From Rhodococcus spongiicola (GTDB taxonomy: Bacteria; Actinomycetota; Actinomycetes; Mycobacteriales; Mycobacteriaceae): 48,876 nt of DNA. Of this stretch, positions 1 through 9,800 are shown piece by piece. The notes beneath the pieces are model-generated. The model did no database searches, was not told the DNA's origin, and was given only the letters and a program-made list of their open reading frames with translations. The stretch lies in contig NZ_RKLN01000008.1 in assembly GCF_004011835.1 (NCBI RefSeq), positions 1 through 48,876 of the forward strand, given 5' to 3'. The position numbers were made by a program, and so were the translations under genes. Position 1 is the stretch's first letter, and each line of letters opens with the position of its first letter.

Positions 1-310
1 CGGAAGAAACGAGACGACCAGCAACACCCACACCCCCACAAAAAAGGATGCAGGCCACCAAACAAAAAAATTTGGCACTGACATTCATCGACACACTGTT
101 GAGTTCTCAAAGAACACGCACACACCATCACAAGGAACCCGTAGATTCCCCACTCCGGGGTACGCCCGGCACAGTACAACCACCCCCACACAAGGGAGGG
201 CGATCCAACCAACCGGGAAAATCAGGCGCTCCCCGTCCAACCTCGTTTACCCACGCCGATCAACCAACGATCGCGTCCGGGTCGGTGTCCGTGTCGCTCT
301 GACTCGGAAT
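1..310 (-). other. Leader region of an rRNA operon (16S gene lies left of the window)
   Basis: No protein gene is supported here. Read on the minus strand, the region carries the conserved actinobacterial 16S precursor leader: an antitermination element, a T-rich stretch and then GT-rich sequence running off the left edge. This indicates that a 16S-23S-5S operon starts just outside the window and is transcribed leftward. The short open frame at 48-302 on the plus strand overlaps this leader and looks non-coding. Confidence 0.75.
71..118 (-). promoter_or_regulatory. rRNA leader antitermination element (boxA-like)
   Basis: The minus strand reads GTGTTCTTTGAGAACTCAAC followed by the sequence ending GTCAGTGCCAAA. 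This is the conserved nut/boxA-type block that precedes 16S rRNA in mycolic-acid actinobacteria. It contains a small dyad, GTTCT-TTG-AGAAC. By family knowledge it binds Nus factors for rRNA antitermination. Confidence 0.75.
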
Positions 311-339
311 AAGTTACGCGAACCCCCACAGAACACCAA
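311..339 (-). promoter_or_regulatory. Predicted rRNA operon promoter
   Basis: On the minus strand TTGGTG (339-334) and TAACTT (316-311) are separated by 17 bp, a sigma-A-type arrangement with a TANNNT -10 box. It lies about 200 bp upstream of the antitermination element, as expected for an rrn promoter. Additional rrn promoters further downstream are possible but were not assigned. Confidence 0.5.
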
Positions 340-386
340 ATCGCCAGGTCATAGCGGGCAAATGGCGTATTTCTTCGAACTTTCCG

Positions 387-893
387 TCAGGGCATCTCCA
401 TGGTCTCGGCCCGCGCAATTTCGCCGATTGCCGCACGGAGATATCCCTCGGAAACCGTGTCGGCGGCCGCTAGGAGATCTGCGATGACCAGAACGGCGCC
501 ACGGAGGTAGTCCACCTGCCCGATCTTCTGGGCGTCCTCGCTCATCTCCGTGAGTCCGAGCGAACCGGTGAGGACGACGGCGAGCGCCTCGACGTCGAGG
601 TCCGGTAGCCAAGCGATCGCCGAGCCGGCGACATGGGTGAGTCCACGCTGGATGTCCTCCCCGGAGAGACCGTCCGGGTGGAGCTCTTCGAGAAGCACCC
701 GGACGACGCCGGCGTGGACGATCGTCACCTGCTCGAAGGGCAGATCGATCAGTTCCTCCACCGCCTGGCTCAGATCCTCACGTGAGGCCGCGCGGGCAGC
801 GGTTATCGCGTCGTCCGTGGCGACGGCGATCTGGCGAGCGGTCGTCGGCCAGTCGGCGGGCCAGCTGCTCCCGCTGGGCGGTGTGGAGACCAT
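387..893 (-). CDS. Hypothetical protein, 168 aa
   Basis: I do not recognise this family. The product is acidic, predicted mostly alpha-helical, has no cysteine, no signal peptide and no membrane segment, so it is probably cytoplasmic. The start is an ATG at 893, only 15 bp after the stop of the FAD/Fe-S oxidoreductase gene. That spacing suggests it is the last gene of a map-oxidoreductase operon. Downstream it is followed by the rrn promoter on the same strand. Codon use matches its neighbours. A role linked to the oxidoreductase is only inferred from position. Confidence 0.7.
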   Translation of the reverse strand: MVSTPPSGSSWPADWPTTARQIAVATDDAITAARAASREDLSQAVEELIDLPFEQVTIVHAGVVRVLLEELHPDGLSGEDIQRGLTHVAGSAIAWLPDLDVEALAVVLTGSLGLTEMSEDAQKIGQVDYLRGAVLVIADLLAAADTVSEGYLRAAIGEIARAETMEMP

Positions 894-908
894 GCCTGGG
901 ATTGTGCC

Positions 909-3713
909 CTAGGGGCGTGCTCCCTGGGCGAGGAGTTCGGCCAGGTGAACGCCGCTTCTCCGGGCGAGATCCGCGATCTGGGTCCGGCACGAGTAGCCGT
1001 CCGCGAGCACCACCGTATCCGCGTCTGTCTGGGCTATCGCCGGAAGGAGCTGGTGCTCCGCGACCGCGACCGAAACGTCGTAGTGTCCCCGCTCGACACC
1101 GAAGTTTCCGGCCAGCCCACAGCATCCGCCGAGCCGCTGCACACGGGCACCGGCCCGTCGCAGCAGCTCGGCGTCGGCACCCCACCCCATCACGGCATGG
1201 TGATGGCAGTGAGGCTGGGCGACGACAGTCGTGCCGGACAGGTCCGGCGGATTCCAGCCGTGACGGTCGGTGAGCAGTTCGGCCAGGGTCCGAGTGGAAT
1301 CGGCGACCGCCCGTGCGGCCTCGGTACCGAGCAACTCGAGGCCGTCGGCGCGGAGGACGGCCGTGCACGACGGCTCCATGCCCACGATCGGCGATCCCTC
1401 GGCCGCCAGCGCGGAGACGGTGCGGCCGAGGATGCGGCGGGCGGCGTCGAGCTGACCGGTGGTGATCCACGTCAGTCCGCAGCACTGCCTCTTCGGGGTG
1501 AGCCGCGGCCGGTAGCCGGCATCCTCGAGCAGCCGAACCATCGCGATTCCGATCTCGGGTGCGAAGTGGTCGGTGAAGGTGTCGACGAACAGCACCACGG
1601 GATCGCCGGTGGTGCGGCGCTCGGCCGCGGTCGAGGCGTACCAGCGTCGGAACGACGTCGGCGCGAACTGCGGAACGCGGCGTCGCCGATCGGCACCGCC
1701 GAGCGTCAACGCGGCAGGGGCCACGCCGGGAAGCCGGGTCAAGGCGTTGACCAGGCGGGGCGCCCGGCCCGCGAGCGCCGCCCACCGCGGCAGCCACCCC
1801 AACGAGTAGTGCGATGCCGGACGCAGACGCCGGCGGTAGCTCTGATGCAGCACCTCGGACTTGTAGGAAGCCATGTCGACACCCGTCGGACAGTCCGAGG
1901 CACAGCCCTTGCACGACAGGCACAGCTCGAGCGCGTCGTGCACCTCCGCGGATCGCCAGCCCGAACTCACGAGGCTGCCGTTCACCATCTCCTGCAGGAC
2001 GTGGGCACGCCCGCGCGTCGAGTCCTTCTCCTCCCGCGTCGCCAGATAGGAGGGGCACATGACGCCCCCGGTGCCGGCGGTGTCGGCCCGGCACTTTCCG
2101 ACGCCGGTGCAGCGGTGCACGGCCTGCGCGAAGTCGCCGTCGTCGTCCGCGTACGCGAGAGCCAGGTTCGTTCGCAGTGGCGAGGTCTGTGGAACCCGCA
2201 GGTCGGCGTCCACCGGACGGGGATCGACGAGCACGCCGGGATTGAGGATGTTGTCGGGGTCGAACACGTGCTTGACGGCACCGAACAGCTTCAACGCGTC
2301 GGGCGAGTACATGATCGGCAGGAGTTCGCTGCGGGCCCGGCCGTCGCCGTGCTCGCCGGACAGCGACCCGCCGTATCGTGCGACGAGTTCGGCAGCCGCG
2401 ACGAGGAACCGCCGGAAGACGTCGACGCCGTTCGGTCGGTCCATCGGCAGGTCGAGTCGGATGTGCAGGCAGCCGTCGGCGAAGTGCCCGTACGGCAGGC
2501 CGGTGATGCCGAAGTCGGTGAGCAGGGTGTCGAAGTCACGCAGGTACGGACCCATCTGGTCGGGCGGTACCGCGGCGTCCTCCCACCCGGCGTAGGCGGG
2601 CTTACCGGCGGGGCTACGTCCGGCCAGACCGGCGCCGTCCTCTCGGATTCGCCACAGTGCGGCGATCCTGGCCTGGTCCTCGACGACGAGCGCATCGATG
2701 GCACCGCATCCCCGTGCGAGGGCGGCCGCTCGCTCGACGACCTCGCCGGGCGAGTCACCGGCGATCTCGACGAACAGCCATGCCGCGCCCCGCGGCAACG
2801 GTGGTGCCGCCTGCGGTCCTCGGCGTTCGCGGACGACGTCGACCACTCTCGAGTCGATGCCCTCGCAGGCCGTGGGGCCGAATCCGAGGACCGTCATCGA
2901 GTCGTCGCCGGCTGATGCGATGTCTGGGTAGCCGAGCACGACCAGCACGCGGTGCGCCGTATCCGGTACGAGACGCACCGTGGCCCGGGTGATGATTCCG
3001 AGCGTGCCCTCGCTGCCGACGAGGAACCGGAGGGCGTCGAAGCCGTTCTCCGGCAACAGGTGCTCGAGTGCATACCCGGACGCCTGGCGGCCGAAGCGAC
3101 CGAACTCGGTTCGGATGGTGGCCAACCCGGTGTGGGTGACGTCGCGGAGGCCGTCGAGAACAGGGACGCTTGTCGGAGTCGGTAGCGACAGCGCTTCACC
3201 TGCTCCGGTCAACATGTCCACACCGACGACATTGTCGGAGGTGCGACCGTAGCCGAGAGCCCTTGCGCCGCAGGCGTTGTTGCCGATCATGCCGCCGATG
3301 GTGCATCGGTTGTGCGTGGACGGGTCGGGGCCGAATCGCAGCCCGTGTGGTGCGGCGGCGCGCTGCAGTGCCGCCTGCACGACGCCCGGTTCGACGACGG
3401 CCGTGCGCTCGACGGGGTCGATCTCGAGCACCCGGTAGAGATAGCGACTGAAGTCGAGGACCACACCTGGGCCGACCGCGTTGCCAGCAACGGACGTCCC
3501 GGCGCCGCGCGCCGTGATCGGGATCCCCTCGGCGCGGCAGACGTCGAGCACCGTAGCGACCTCGTCCGGCGAACGCGGGCACACCACCACTTCGGGCGGC
3601 ACCCGGTACAGCGAGGCGTCGGAGGAGTACAACGCCCGCGTGGTGCGGTCGTCGCGGACGTCGCGGATCCCCGCGCGCCGCAGCGCGACGGAGATCGGCG
3701 TCCGATCCGGCAT
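909..3713 (-). CDS. FAD-linked oxidase / Fe-S oxidoreductase (YdiJ / GlcD-GlcF fusion type)
   Basis: The 934-aa protein fuses a flavin oxidase to an Fe-S electron-transfer half. Residues about 40-230 form the FAD_binding_4 domain (ITARGAGTSVAGNAVGPG, CTIGGMIGNNACGARALGYG, GSEGTLGIIT). An FAD-oxidase C domain follows to about 520. Cysteine clusters then appear, including a classical CLSCKGCASDCP 4Fe-4S motif near residue 610, and two CCG domains (RQCCGLTW, GGCCGLAGNFG). The family oxidises D-2-hydroxy acids such as D-lactate, glycolate or D-2-hydroxyglutarate and passes electrons to the respiratory chain; the substrate here cannot be read from sequence. The gene is complete. It starts 9 bp after map and ends 15 bp before the hypothetical gene, consistent with an operon. 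Confidence 0.9.
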   Translation of the reverse strand: MPDRTPISVALRRAGIRDVRDDRTTRALYSSDASLYRVPPEVVVCPRSPDEVATVLDVCRAEGIPITARGAGTSVAGNAVGPGVVLDFSRYLYRVLEIDPVERTAVVEPGVVQAALQRAAAPHGLRFGPDPSTHNRCTIGGMIGNNACGARALGYGRTSDNVVGVDMLTGAGEALSLPTPTSVPVLDGLRDVTHTGLATIRTEFGRFGRQASGYALEHLLPENGFDALRFLVGSEGTLGIITRATVRLVPDTAHRVLVVLGYPDIASAGDDSMTVLGFGPTACEGIDSRVVDVVRERRGPQAAPPLPRGAAWLFVEIAGDSPGEVVERAAALARGCGAIDALVVEDQARIAALWRIREDGAGLAGRSPAGKPAYAGWEDAAVPPDQMGPYLRDFDTLLTDFGITGLPYGHFADGCLHIRLDLPMDRPNGVDVFRRFLVAAAELVARYGGSLSGEHGDGRARSELLPIMYSPDALKLFGAVKHVFDPDNILNPGVLVDPRPVDADLRVPQTSPLRTNLALAYADDDGDFAQAVHRCTGVGKCRADTAGTGGVMCPSYLATREEKDSTRGRAHVLQEMVNGSLVSSGWRSAEVHDALELCLSCKGCASDCPTGVDMASYKSEVLHQSYRRRLRPASHYSLGWLPRWAALAGRAPRLVNALTRLPGVAPAALTLGGADRRRRVPQFAPTSFRRWYASTAAERRTTGDPVVLFVDTFTDHFAPEIGIAMVRLLEDAGYRPRLTPKRQCCGLTWITTGQLDAARRILGRTVSALAAEGSPIVGMEPSCTAVLRADGLELLGTEAARAVADSTRTLAELLTDRHGWNPPDLSGTTVVAQPHCHHHAVMGWGADAELLRRAGARVQRLGGCCGLAGNFGVERGHYDVSVAVAEHQLLPAIAQTDADTVVLADGYSCRTQIADLARRSGVHLAELLAQGARP

Positions 3714-3722
3714 ACGTGCAGC

Positions 3723-4493
3723 CTAGTGCCGCGACGTGAGCACCACCGGGCCGTCGACGGTGATTGCCACGGTGTGCTCACTGTGCGCTGCGCGGGCGCC
3801 GGTACGCGTCCGCAGTGTCCAACCGTCGGCGTCGTGGTGGTAGTCGTCGGTGCCGTCGGCGATGAGCATCGGCTCGATCGCGAGGACGAGACCCGGCCGC
3901 AACCGCATGCCTCGGCCTGCTCGGGCCTCGTTCGGCACGTCCGGATCCTCGTGCATGACCCGGCCGATGCCGTGGCCGCCGTGGTCGGCGAGCAGTCCGT
4001 AGCCGAGACGTCGGGCGTACTCACCGATAGCGGCACCGATGTCGCCGAGACTGTTCCCGGGTTGCGCGGCTGCGATCCCGCGTCGGAGCGCCTCGTCGGT
4101 CGCCGCGATTAGGGCCCGGTCCGTGGGATCCACGGCACCGACGACGAAACTGATCGCCGCGTCGCCGCACCATCCGTCCAGCGTCGCACCGCAGTCGATG
4201 CTCACCAGGTCGCCGTCACGCAACCGGTAGCTCGACGGAATACCGTGCACGACAGCGTCGTTCACGGACGCGCAGATGACCCCGGGGAAAGGGCTCGGCG
4301 CCCAGTTCGGGTGATAGTTGAGAAACACCGGGCGGGCGCCGGCATCGGCGATGGTTCCCGCGGCGACAGCGTCGAGTTCGACCAGGGTCACCCCCACCTG
4401 CGCATGCTCGCGCACCGCGGCGAGGGCGTCGGCGACCACCCCACCCGCCGCCCGCATCGCGTGGATCTCCGCCTCGGTCTTCAACTCAACCAC
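3723..4493 (-). CDS. map: Type I methionine aminopeptidase
   Basis: Removes the initiator methionine from nascent cytosolic proteins. The pita-bread fold metal ligands are visible: NDAVVHGIP (His), SIDCGATLDGWCGDAAISF (two Asp), GHGIGRVMHEDP (His), AIEPML (Glu) and AAHSEHTVAI (Glu). I chose the GTG at 4493, giving 256 aa and the N-terminus VVELKTEAE. It has a GGAAGG ribosome-binding site (4506-4501) 7 nt upstream, and mycobacterial and rhodococcal homologs begin with (M)xELKT. A longer in-frame TTG at 4508 lies inside that ribosome-binding site and is unlikely. The gene is divergent from an XRE regulator with only 49 bp between the start codons. Confidence 0.93.
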   Translation of the reverse strand: MVELKTEAEIHAMRAAGGVVADALAAVREHAQVGVTLVELDAVAAGTIADAGARPVFLNYHPNWAPSPFPGVICASVNDAVVHGIPSSYRLRDGDLVSIDCGATLDGWCGDAAISFVVGAVDPTDRALIAATDEALRRGIAAAQPGNSLGDIGAAIGEYARRLGYGLLADHGGHGIGRVMHEDPDVPNEARAGRGMRLRPGLVLAIEPMLIADGTDDYHHDADGWTLRTRTGARAAHSEHTVAITVDGPVVLTSRH

Positions 4494-4506
4494 GATCAGC
4501 CCTTCC

Positions 4507-4542
4507 AACTCGAATAACTATACCGGTATTACTATATGGGTC
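4507..4542. promoter_or_regulatory. Divergent promoter/operator between map and the XRE regulator
   Basis: The AT-rich spacer holds a perfect 10-bp palindrome, ATACCGGTAT (4520-4529). A plus-strand -10 box TACTAT (4530-4535) lies exactly 7 nt before the ATG at 4543, the geometry of a leaderless transcript. A minus-strand -10 box TATAGT (4522-4517) serves map. The palindrome touches both -10 boxes, so it is a natural site for autoregulation by the adjacent HTH protein. No convincing -35 box was found on either strand. Confidence 0.45.
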
Positions 4543-4824
4543 ATGGTGCGTGTGCCGCTGACAGCGGAGGAACAGGAGCGGGGACAGCGGCTCGGTGAGT
4601 TGCTGCGATCCGCGAGGGGCGAGGCGAGCATGGTCCAAATCGCTCTCGACGCCGGCATCTCCGTGGAAACCCTTCGCAAGATCGAGACCGGACGCATCGC
4701 GACGCCGGCATTCTTCACGATCGCCGCCGTCGCGCGTGTCCTCGACATCTCCCTCGACCGCATCGCCGCGGCCCTCGACACGGGCGCGGCCACCCCGGAT
4801 CGGGCGACTCGGCGCGCATCCTGA
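4543..4824 (+). CDS. Small XRE-family HTH transcriptional regulator
   Basis: The 93-aa protein is almost entirely one helix-turn-helix domain: MVQIALDAGISVETLRKIE forms the DNA-binding helices, followed by GRIATPAFFTIAAVARVLDIS. It is a Cro/C1-type fold without a sensor domain. I chose the ATG at 4543 because a TACTAT -10 box ends 7 nt upstream; the much longer in-frame extension to 4318 is antisense to map. It probably controls the shared intergenic region with map, although its ligand or signal is unknown. Confidence 0.8.
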   Translation: MVRVPLTAEEQERGQRLGELLRSARGEASMVQIALDAGISVETLRKIETGRIATPAFFTIAAVARVLDISLDRIAAALDTGAATPDRATRRAS

Positions 4825-5020
4825 CCCGCTCCGGACGGCCACTCTCTGCGACCGGGATGCCCTGCTCGTCCGGATTGCCCCGCCCGCTTTGACCGCTGCC
4901 CGTTCCAGGACGGTCTCTGTCCGCAATTACCCCCAGTTAGCTGCGGTATTCTCGCGTCTGGCCACCGGCGGTCGGGTGGCGTCCTGCCCCGCCGTCCTGC
5001 GAAGCGGAAGGGGGCGATGT

Positions 5021-6817
5021 GTGAGCGAGACCCTGAATCTGGCCGACGGGAAGCCCTCAGCCTCGCCGCCTACGGCTACATCGGCGCCGACTCGCGCACG
5101 TCGAGTCCGACTCACCTGGGCCGATGTCGTCGCCCCGGCGTCGTTCGTCGCGCTCGCGGTGTTCGTGCTCTGGCGCCAGTGGCGGCATCTCGGTGACGGC
5201 TACCTGATCACCAGCGGCCAGGACCAGACGATGTGGGAGTGGTTCTTCGCGGTCACTGCACACTCGCTGACGCATCTCGAGAATCCGCTGTCGAGCACGC
5301 TGCAGAACTACCCGCTCGGCGTGAACATGATGGCCAACACCGCGATGTTCGGCGTGAGCATCCCGCTCGCACCGATCACCCTGCTCTTCGGGCCTACCGT
5401 CACGTTCGCCTTTGCGCTCACGCTCGGACTGGCCGGCACCGCTACAGCTTGGTACTGGGTGCTGTCCCGGCACGTCGTCGCCTCCAAGTTCGCCGCCGCC
5501 GTCGGTGGCGTGTTCTGCGGCTTCGCGCCGGCAATGATCTCGCACAGCAACGGTCACCCCAATTTCGTCGCACTGTTCCTGCTGCCGTTCATCGCACTGT
5601 TGGTGATCCGCCTCGGCAGTGGCGAGCGTCCCGTCCGCAACGGTGTCTTGCTCGGGTTGGTTGTCGCGTACCAGATCCTTCTCGGCGAAGAGCCGCTGCT
5701 GATCTACTCGATCGCGTTCATCGTCTTCGGAATCGCCTACGGCGCATCACATCCCGGCGAGGCGGTCAAGGCGGCTCTCCGCGGCGTCAAGGGACTGTGC
5801 GTGGCCGGTGCCGTCGCACTCGCGATCGTCGCAGTTCCGCTGTGGTGGCAGTTCTTCGGACCACAGAGCTACCGCGTGATCGAACACGGACCGGTGGGCA
5901 ACGACGCACTCGCGTTCACCCGCTTCCCCACCCAGTCACTCGCCGGTGACCCCGGATCCGCTGCCGGACTGTCGATGAACGCCACGGAAGAGAACGCGTT
6001 CTTCGGCTGGCCGCTGCTGCTGCTCGTCTCGATGACCGCGGTGTGGCTGTGGCGGCTACCGATGGCACGCGCCGCGGCCGCCACCGTCGCCGTCATGGCC
6101 GTGCTCTCCATGGGCGTCGAACTGACCGTCGCACACAACGACACCGGGATCACCCTCCCGTGGTCGTGGTTCGCGAAGCTGCCGCTGCTCGAATCGGTCC
6201 TCGAATCCCGGTTCGCGATGGGCTGCATCCCGGCCATCGCGATCCTGCTCGCACTCGGCACCGACCGCGCGATCGCCGCCGGACGCATCGGACAGCGGCC
6301 GACGACCCTGCTGTGGGTGGGCTGGCTTGTCGTGGCACTGTTGCCGCTCGCGCCGACGCCGGCCGCGCTCGCGCACCGCGCCCCCGCCCCCGACTTCTTC
6401 GCCGTGGGCACCTGGCGCTCGTACGTGTCCGACGGCTCCGTCGTGATGGTCCCGCCGACCCGGCCCGAGGAGGCCAAGGCGCTGCAATGGCAGGTACAGC
6501 AGAACTTCGGGTTCCCCATCGCCGGCGGCTACTTCGTCGGCCCGGCCGGCCCCGAGGCCAAGGGTAAGTACGGGCCCGACGACCGCCCGACCTCACTGCT
6601 GCTGGGCAAGACCCAGCAGAGCGGAGTCGTCCCACCCGTCGACAGCGCCGCCCGCGCTGACGCGCGGGCTGATCTGGAGTTCTGGGACGCCGACGTCCTG
6701 GTGCTGCCACCCGGGAAGAACGACCGAATTCTCCGCGCCACCGTCAACCAGCTCCTGGGCATCGACGGCACACACGTCGATGGCGTCTGGGTCTGGGACG
6801 TGCGGAATCTGACCTGA
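5021..6817 (+). CDS. Polytopic membrane protein, GT-C-like, unknown function
   Basis: The 598-aa protein has an N-terminal cytoplasmic stretch, then about ten hydrophobic segments to roughly residue 450, and a soluble C-terminal domain of about 150 residues. The first extracytoplasmic loop contains GQDQTMWEWFF, NPLSSTLQNYPLGVNMM and HSNGHPNF. I recognise these as shared by a widespread actinobacterial family of uncharacterised membrane proteins whose layout resembles GT-C glycosyltransferases. The start is the GTG at 5021, preceded by GGAAGGGGG; the longer in-frame extension overlaps the XRE gene and is rejected. It ends 29 bp before the first emb gene, suggesting a linked role in arabinan or envelope glycan assembly. 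That role is inference; no catalytic residue can be confirmed. Confidence 0.8.
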   Translation: MSETLNLADGKPSASPPTATSAPTRARRVRLTWADVVAPASFVALAVFVLWRQWRHLGDGYLITSGQDQTMWEWFFAVTAHSLTHLENPLSSTLQNYPLGVNMMANTAMFGVSIPLAPITLLFGPTVTFAFALTLGLAGTATAWYWVLSRHVVASKFAAAVGGVFCGFAPAMISHSNGHPNFVALFLLPFIALLVIRLGSGERPVRNGVLLGLVVAYQILLGEEPLLIYSIAFIVFGIAYGASHPGEAVKAALRGVKGLCVAGAVALAIVAVPLWWQFFGPQSYRVIEHGPVGNDALAFTRFPTQSLAGDPGSAAGLSMNATEENAFFGWPLLLLVSMTAVWLWRLPMARAAAATVAVMAVLSMGVELTVAHNDTGITLPWSWFAKLPLLESVLESRFAMGCIPAIAILLALGTDRAIAAGRIGQRPTTLLWVGWLVVALLPLAPTPAALAHRAPAPDFFAVGTWRSYVSDGSVVMVPPTRPEEAKALQWQVQQNFGFPIAGGYFVGPAGPEAKGKYGPDDRPTSLLLGKTQQSGVVPPVDSAARADARADLEFWDADVLVLPPGKNDRILRATVNQLLGIDGTHVDGVWVWDVRNLT

Positions 6818-6838
6818 TCCGTCCCGCTCGCATAGAGT
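6809..6838 (+). promoter_or_regulatory. Predicted promoter for the first emb gene
   Basis: CTGACC (6809-6814) and TAGAGT (6833-6838) are 18 bp apart. The -10 box ends 8 nt before the GTG at 6847, so transcription would begin at or near the start codon (leaderless). It overlaps the last codons of the preceding membrane protein gene. Confidence 0.4.
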
Positions 6839-6846
6839 CGATGAAC

Positions 6847-9800
6847 GTGCCCGACGTCCTGACCGCTCCAGCCCCGGCTGCCGAACGCGCCTCCGCCAAG
6901 GACGTGCGAATCGCCCGCCTCGTCGCCATCGTCAGTGGGCTGCTCGGCGTGATCCTCGCGCTTGCGACGCCGTTTCTACCCGTCAAGCAGGACGTCGCCA
7001 CCCTGAGCTGGCCGCAGAATGGTGACCTCACGAGTGTCGAGGCGCCGCTGATCTCGTATACGCCGCTGCAGTTGCATGTGACGATTCCGTGCACCGCCGT
7101 CGGGCAGCTCGCCGATTCGGGCGGAGCGCTGATCGCGACCGCCCCGCCGCAGGCGGGCCGCGCCGAGGCCGACGGCCTGGTAATCAAGGTCGACGCCGCC
7201 ACCGGAAGCGAACCGGCGACGCTGCGGGCGATCCTGCGTGACACCTCGCTGCTGTCGGCGCCGCTCAGCGAGCTGCAGGGCTGCACCGACATCTCCGTAA
7301 CCTCGGACGCCCAGAGCACCACGGCCACCGTCGCCGGACTCCCGGACGAGCAGACCACCACCATCACCGGCGACGTCCGGCCCCAGATGGTCGGCATCTT
7401 CTCCGACCTGCAGGGCACCCCGCCGGCGGGCCTGGACGTGCGTGCCGACCTGGACTCCCGGTTCACGTCGTCCGCCACCTCGATCAAGATCGTCACGATG
7501 ATCTTCGCGGCACTGTTGACGATCGTGTCGTTGGTCGCGTTGCACCGCCTCGACGGCGTCGACGGCCGCCGCGCCCGGCGCTTCCTGCCCGCCCACTGGT
7601 GGAAGTTCACCGCCGTCGATGGGGTCGTCATCGGCGTCCTGCTGCTGTGGCACGTCATCGGCGCGAACACCTCCGACGACGGCTACCTGCTCAGCATGGC
7701 CCGCGTCTCCGAGCACGCCGGGTACATGGCCAACTACTTCCGTTGGTTCGGCGTTCCCGAGGCCCCGTTCGGCTGGTACTACTACGTGCTCGTGCTGTTC
7801 GCCCAGGTGAGCACCGCGAGCATGTGGATGCGCCTGCCCGCTCTGATCGCCGGCATCCTGTGCTGGATGATCATCAGTCGCGAGGTGATCCCGCGGCTGG
7901 GGACGATGGTGCGCCGCAGCCCAGTCGCGATCTGGACGGCCGGCCTGGTGTTCCTGGCGTTCTGGCTGCCGTACAACAACGGTCTGCGCCCCGAACCGGT
8001 CATCGCGCTCGGCGCGCTGCTGACGTGGTGCTCGATCGAACGTGCCATCGCCACCGGGCGCGTGCTACCGGCCGCGATCGCCGTCCTGATTGCCGCGTTC
8101 TCCCTGGCCGCCGGGCCGTCCGGCCTGATCGCCGTCGCCGCGCTCGTCGCCGGCGCGAGATCGATCGTGCAGGCGATCGTCCGCCGCAGCCGCGAGGTCG
8201 GCGTCCTCGGACAGATCGCACCGATCCTCGCCGCCGGAACCGTCGTCCTCGTGGCGGTGTTCGCCGACCAGACGTTCGCCTCGGTCCGAGAGGCCACCCG
8301 TGTCCGCACCGCGGTCGGGCCCAATGTCCCCTGGTTCGACGAGCGGGTGCGCTGGGATGCGCTGCTCAGCATCTCCCCCGACGGCTCGCTTTCCCGACGC
8401 TTCGGCGTCTTCGTCATGCTGATGTGCCTGGTGGTGTGCGTGATGATGATGCTGCGCCGCGGTGGCCGCATACCCGGCACCTCACCCGGGCCGTCCCGCC
8501 GCATCCTCGGCATCGTCTTCGCATCGCTGCTGCTGATGAGCTTCACACCCACGAAGTGGACCCATCACTTCGGCGTGTACGCGGGCCTCGCGGGCTCGCT
8601 GGCCGCGCTCGCCGCCGTCGCGGTGGCCGGTGCGAGCCTGCGGTCGAAACGCAACCGGACACTGTTCGCCGCCGGCGTGCTGTTCGTCCTCGCAATGTCG
8701 TTCGCCGGACCAAACGGCTGGTGGTACGTCTCGAGCCTCGGCGTCCCGTGGTGGGACAAGGCGCCGTCCATCGGAGGCAAGGGCTTCTCGACCGCCCTGC
8801 TGGGACTCACGCTGCTCGCCTTGCTTCTGGCAGCCTGGTATCACATCCGCGAGCCCTACGAAAAGAACCGGGCTGCCGGCAACGGAAATGGCAACGGCGG
8901 TCGTCGCGCGCGGATCAGACGCTGGTCGCCCGCGCCGCTCACCCTTGCTGCCGCCGGCATCGTGCTGTTCGAGGTGCTCTCGCTCGTCAAGGGTGCGGTC
9001 GCGCAATACCCGGCCTACTCCATCGCGCTGTCGAACGTGCGCTCGGCGACCGGGAACAGCTGCGCCCTCGCGGACTACGTGCTGGTCGAGAACGATCCGA
9101 ACGCGTCGATGCTGACGCTGTTGAACCCACCCACCAATCAGTCCGGCGCCGCGGCCTTCGGCGCCACCGAATCGACCGGGTTCACGGCGAACGGCGTGGC
9201 AGGCGACCTGACCGCCGACCAGGAGAGCAGCACGACCGGCTTCGCCACCGGCACCGACACCGACACCGACTCGCAGACGACCTCGACCGGTGGCCGCGCC
9301 GGCACCGGCGGCGGCACTGCAGCCAGCGCCGGCGTCAACGGCAGCACAGTGTCGCTGCCGTTCGGGCTGGATCCGGCGACCACACCGATCCTCGGCAGCT
9401 ATCAGGAAGGCGCGCAAGAAACCGCCGATCTCGTCACCGGCTGGTACGGACTCCCCGAACGTAGTGACGACGCCCCGATCCTGTCGATCGCCGCCGCCGG
9501 ACGCATCTACTCCGTCGACGCCGACGGAATCGTCACCGACGGACAGTCACTGGAAGTCGAGTACGGCACCCGCACCGCCGATGGCAGCGTCGATGCACTC
9601 GGCCGGATCACCCCGATCGATATCGGCCCGGCACCGTCTTGGCGAAACCTGCGGGTGCCGCTCGATCAATTGCCGGCGGATGCGAATGCCGTCCGCCTGG
9701 TCGCGTCCGACACCGGCCTCGCACCCGACCAATGGCTGGCCGTCACCCCGCCGCGCGTGCCGCGCATGCAGACCCTGCAGGAAGTCGTCGGCAGCGACGC

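Noticed and set aside
48-302. 84-codon plus-strand frame at the left edge
   Set aside because: It lies across the rRNA leader and antitermination element, which are non-coding and read on the other strand.
945-2915. Long plus-strand frame of 656 codons
   Set aside because: It is antisense to the FAD/Fe-S oxidoreductase, whose motifs are clear; such mirror frames are common in high-GC DNA.
4595-5020. Upstream extension of the membrane protein gene
   Set aside because: It overlaps the XRE gene in another frame and has no homology; the GTG at 5021 has a strong ribosome-binding site.
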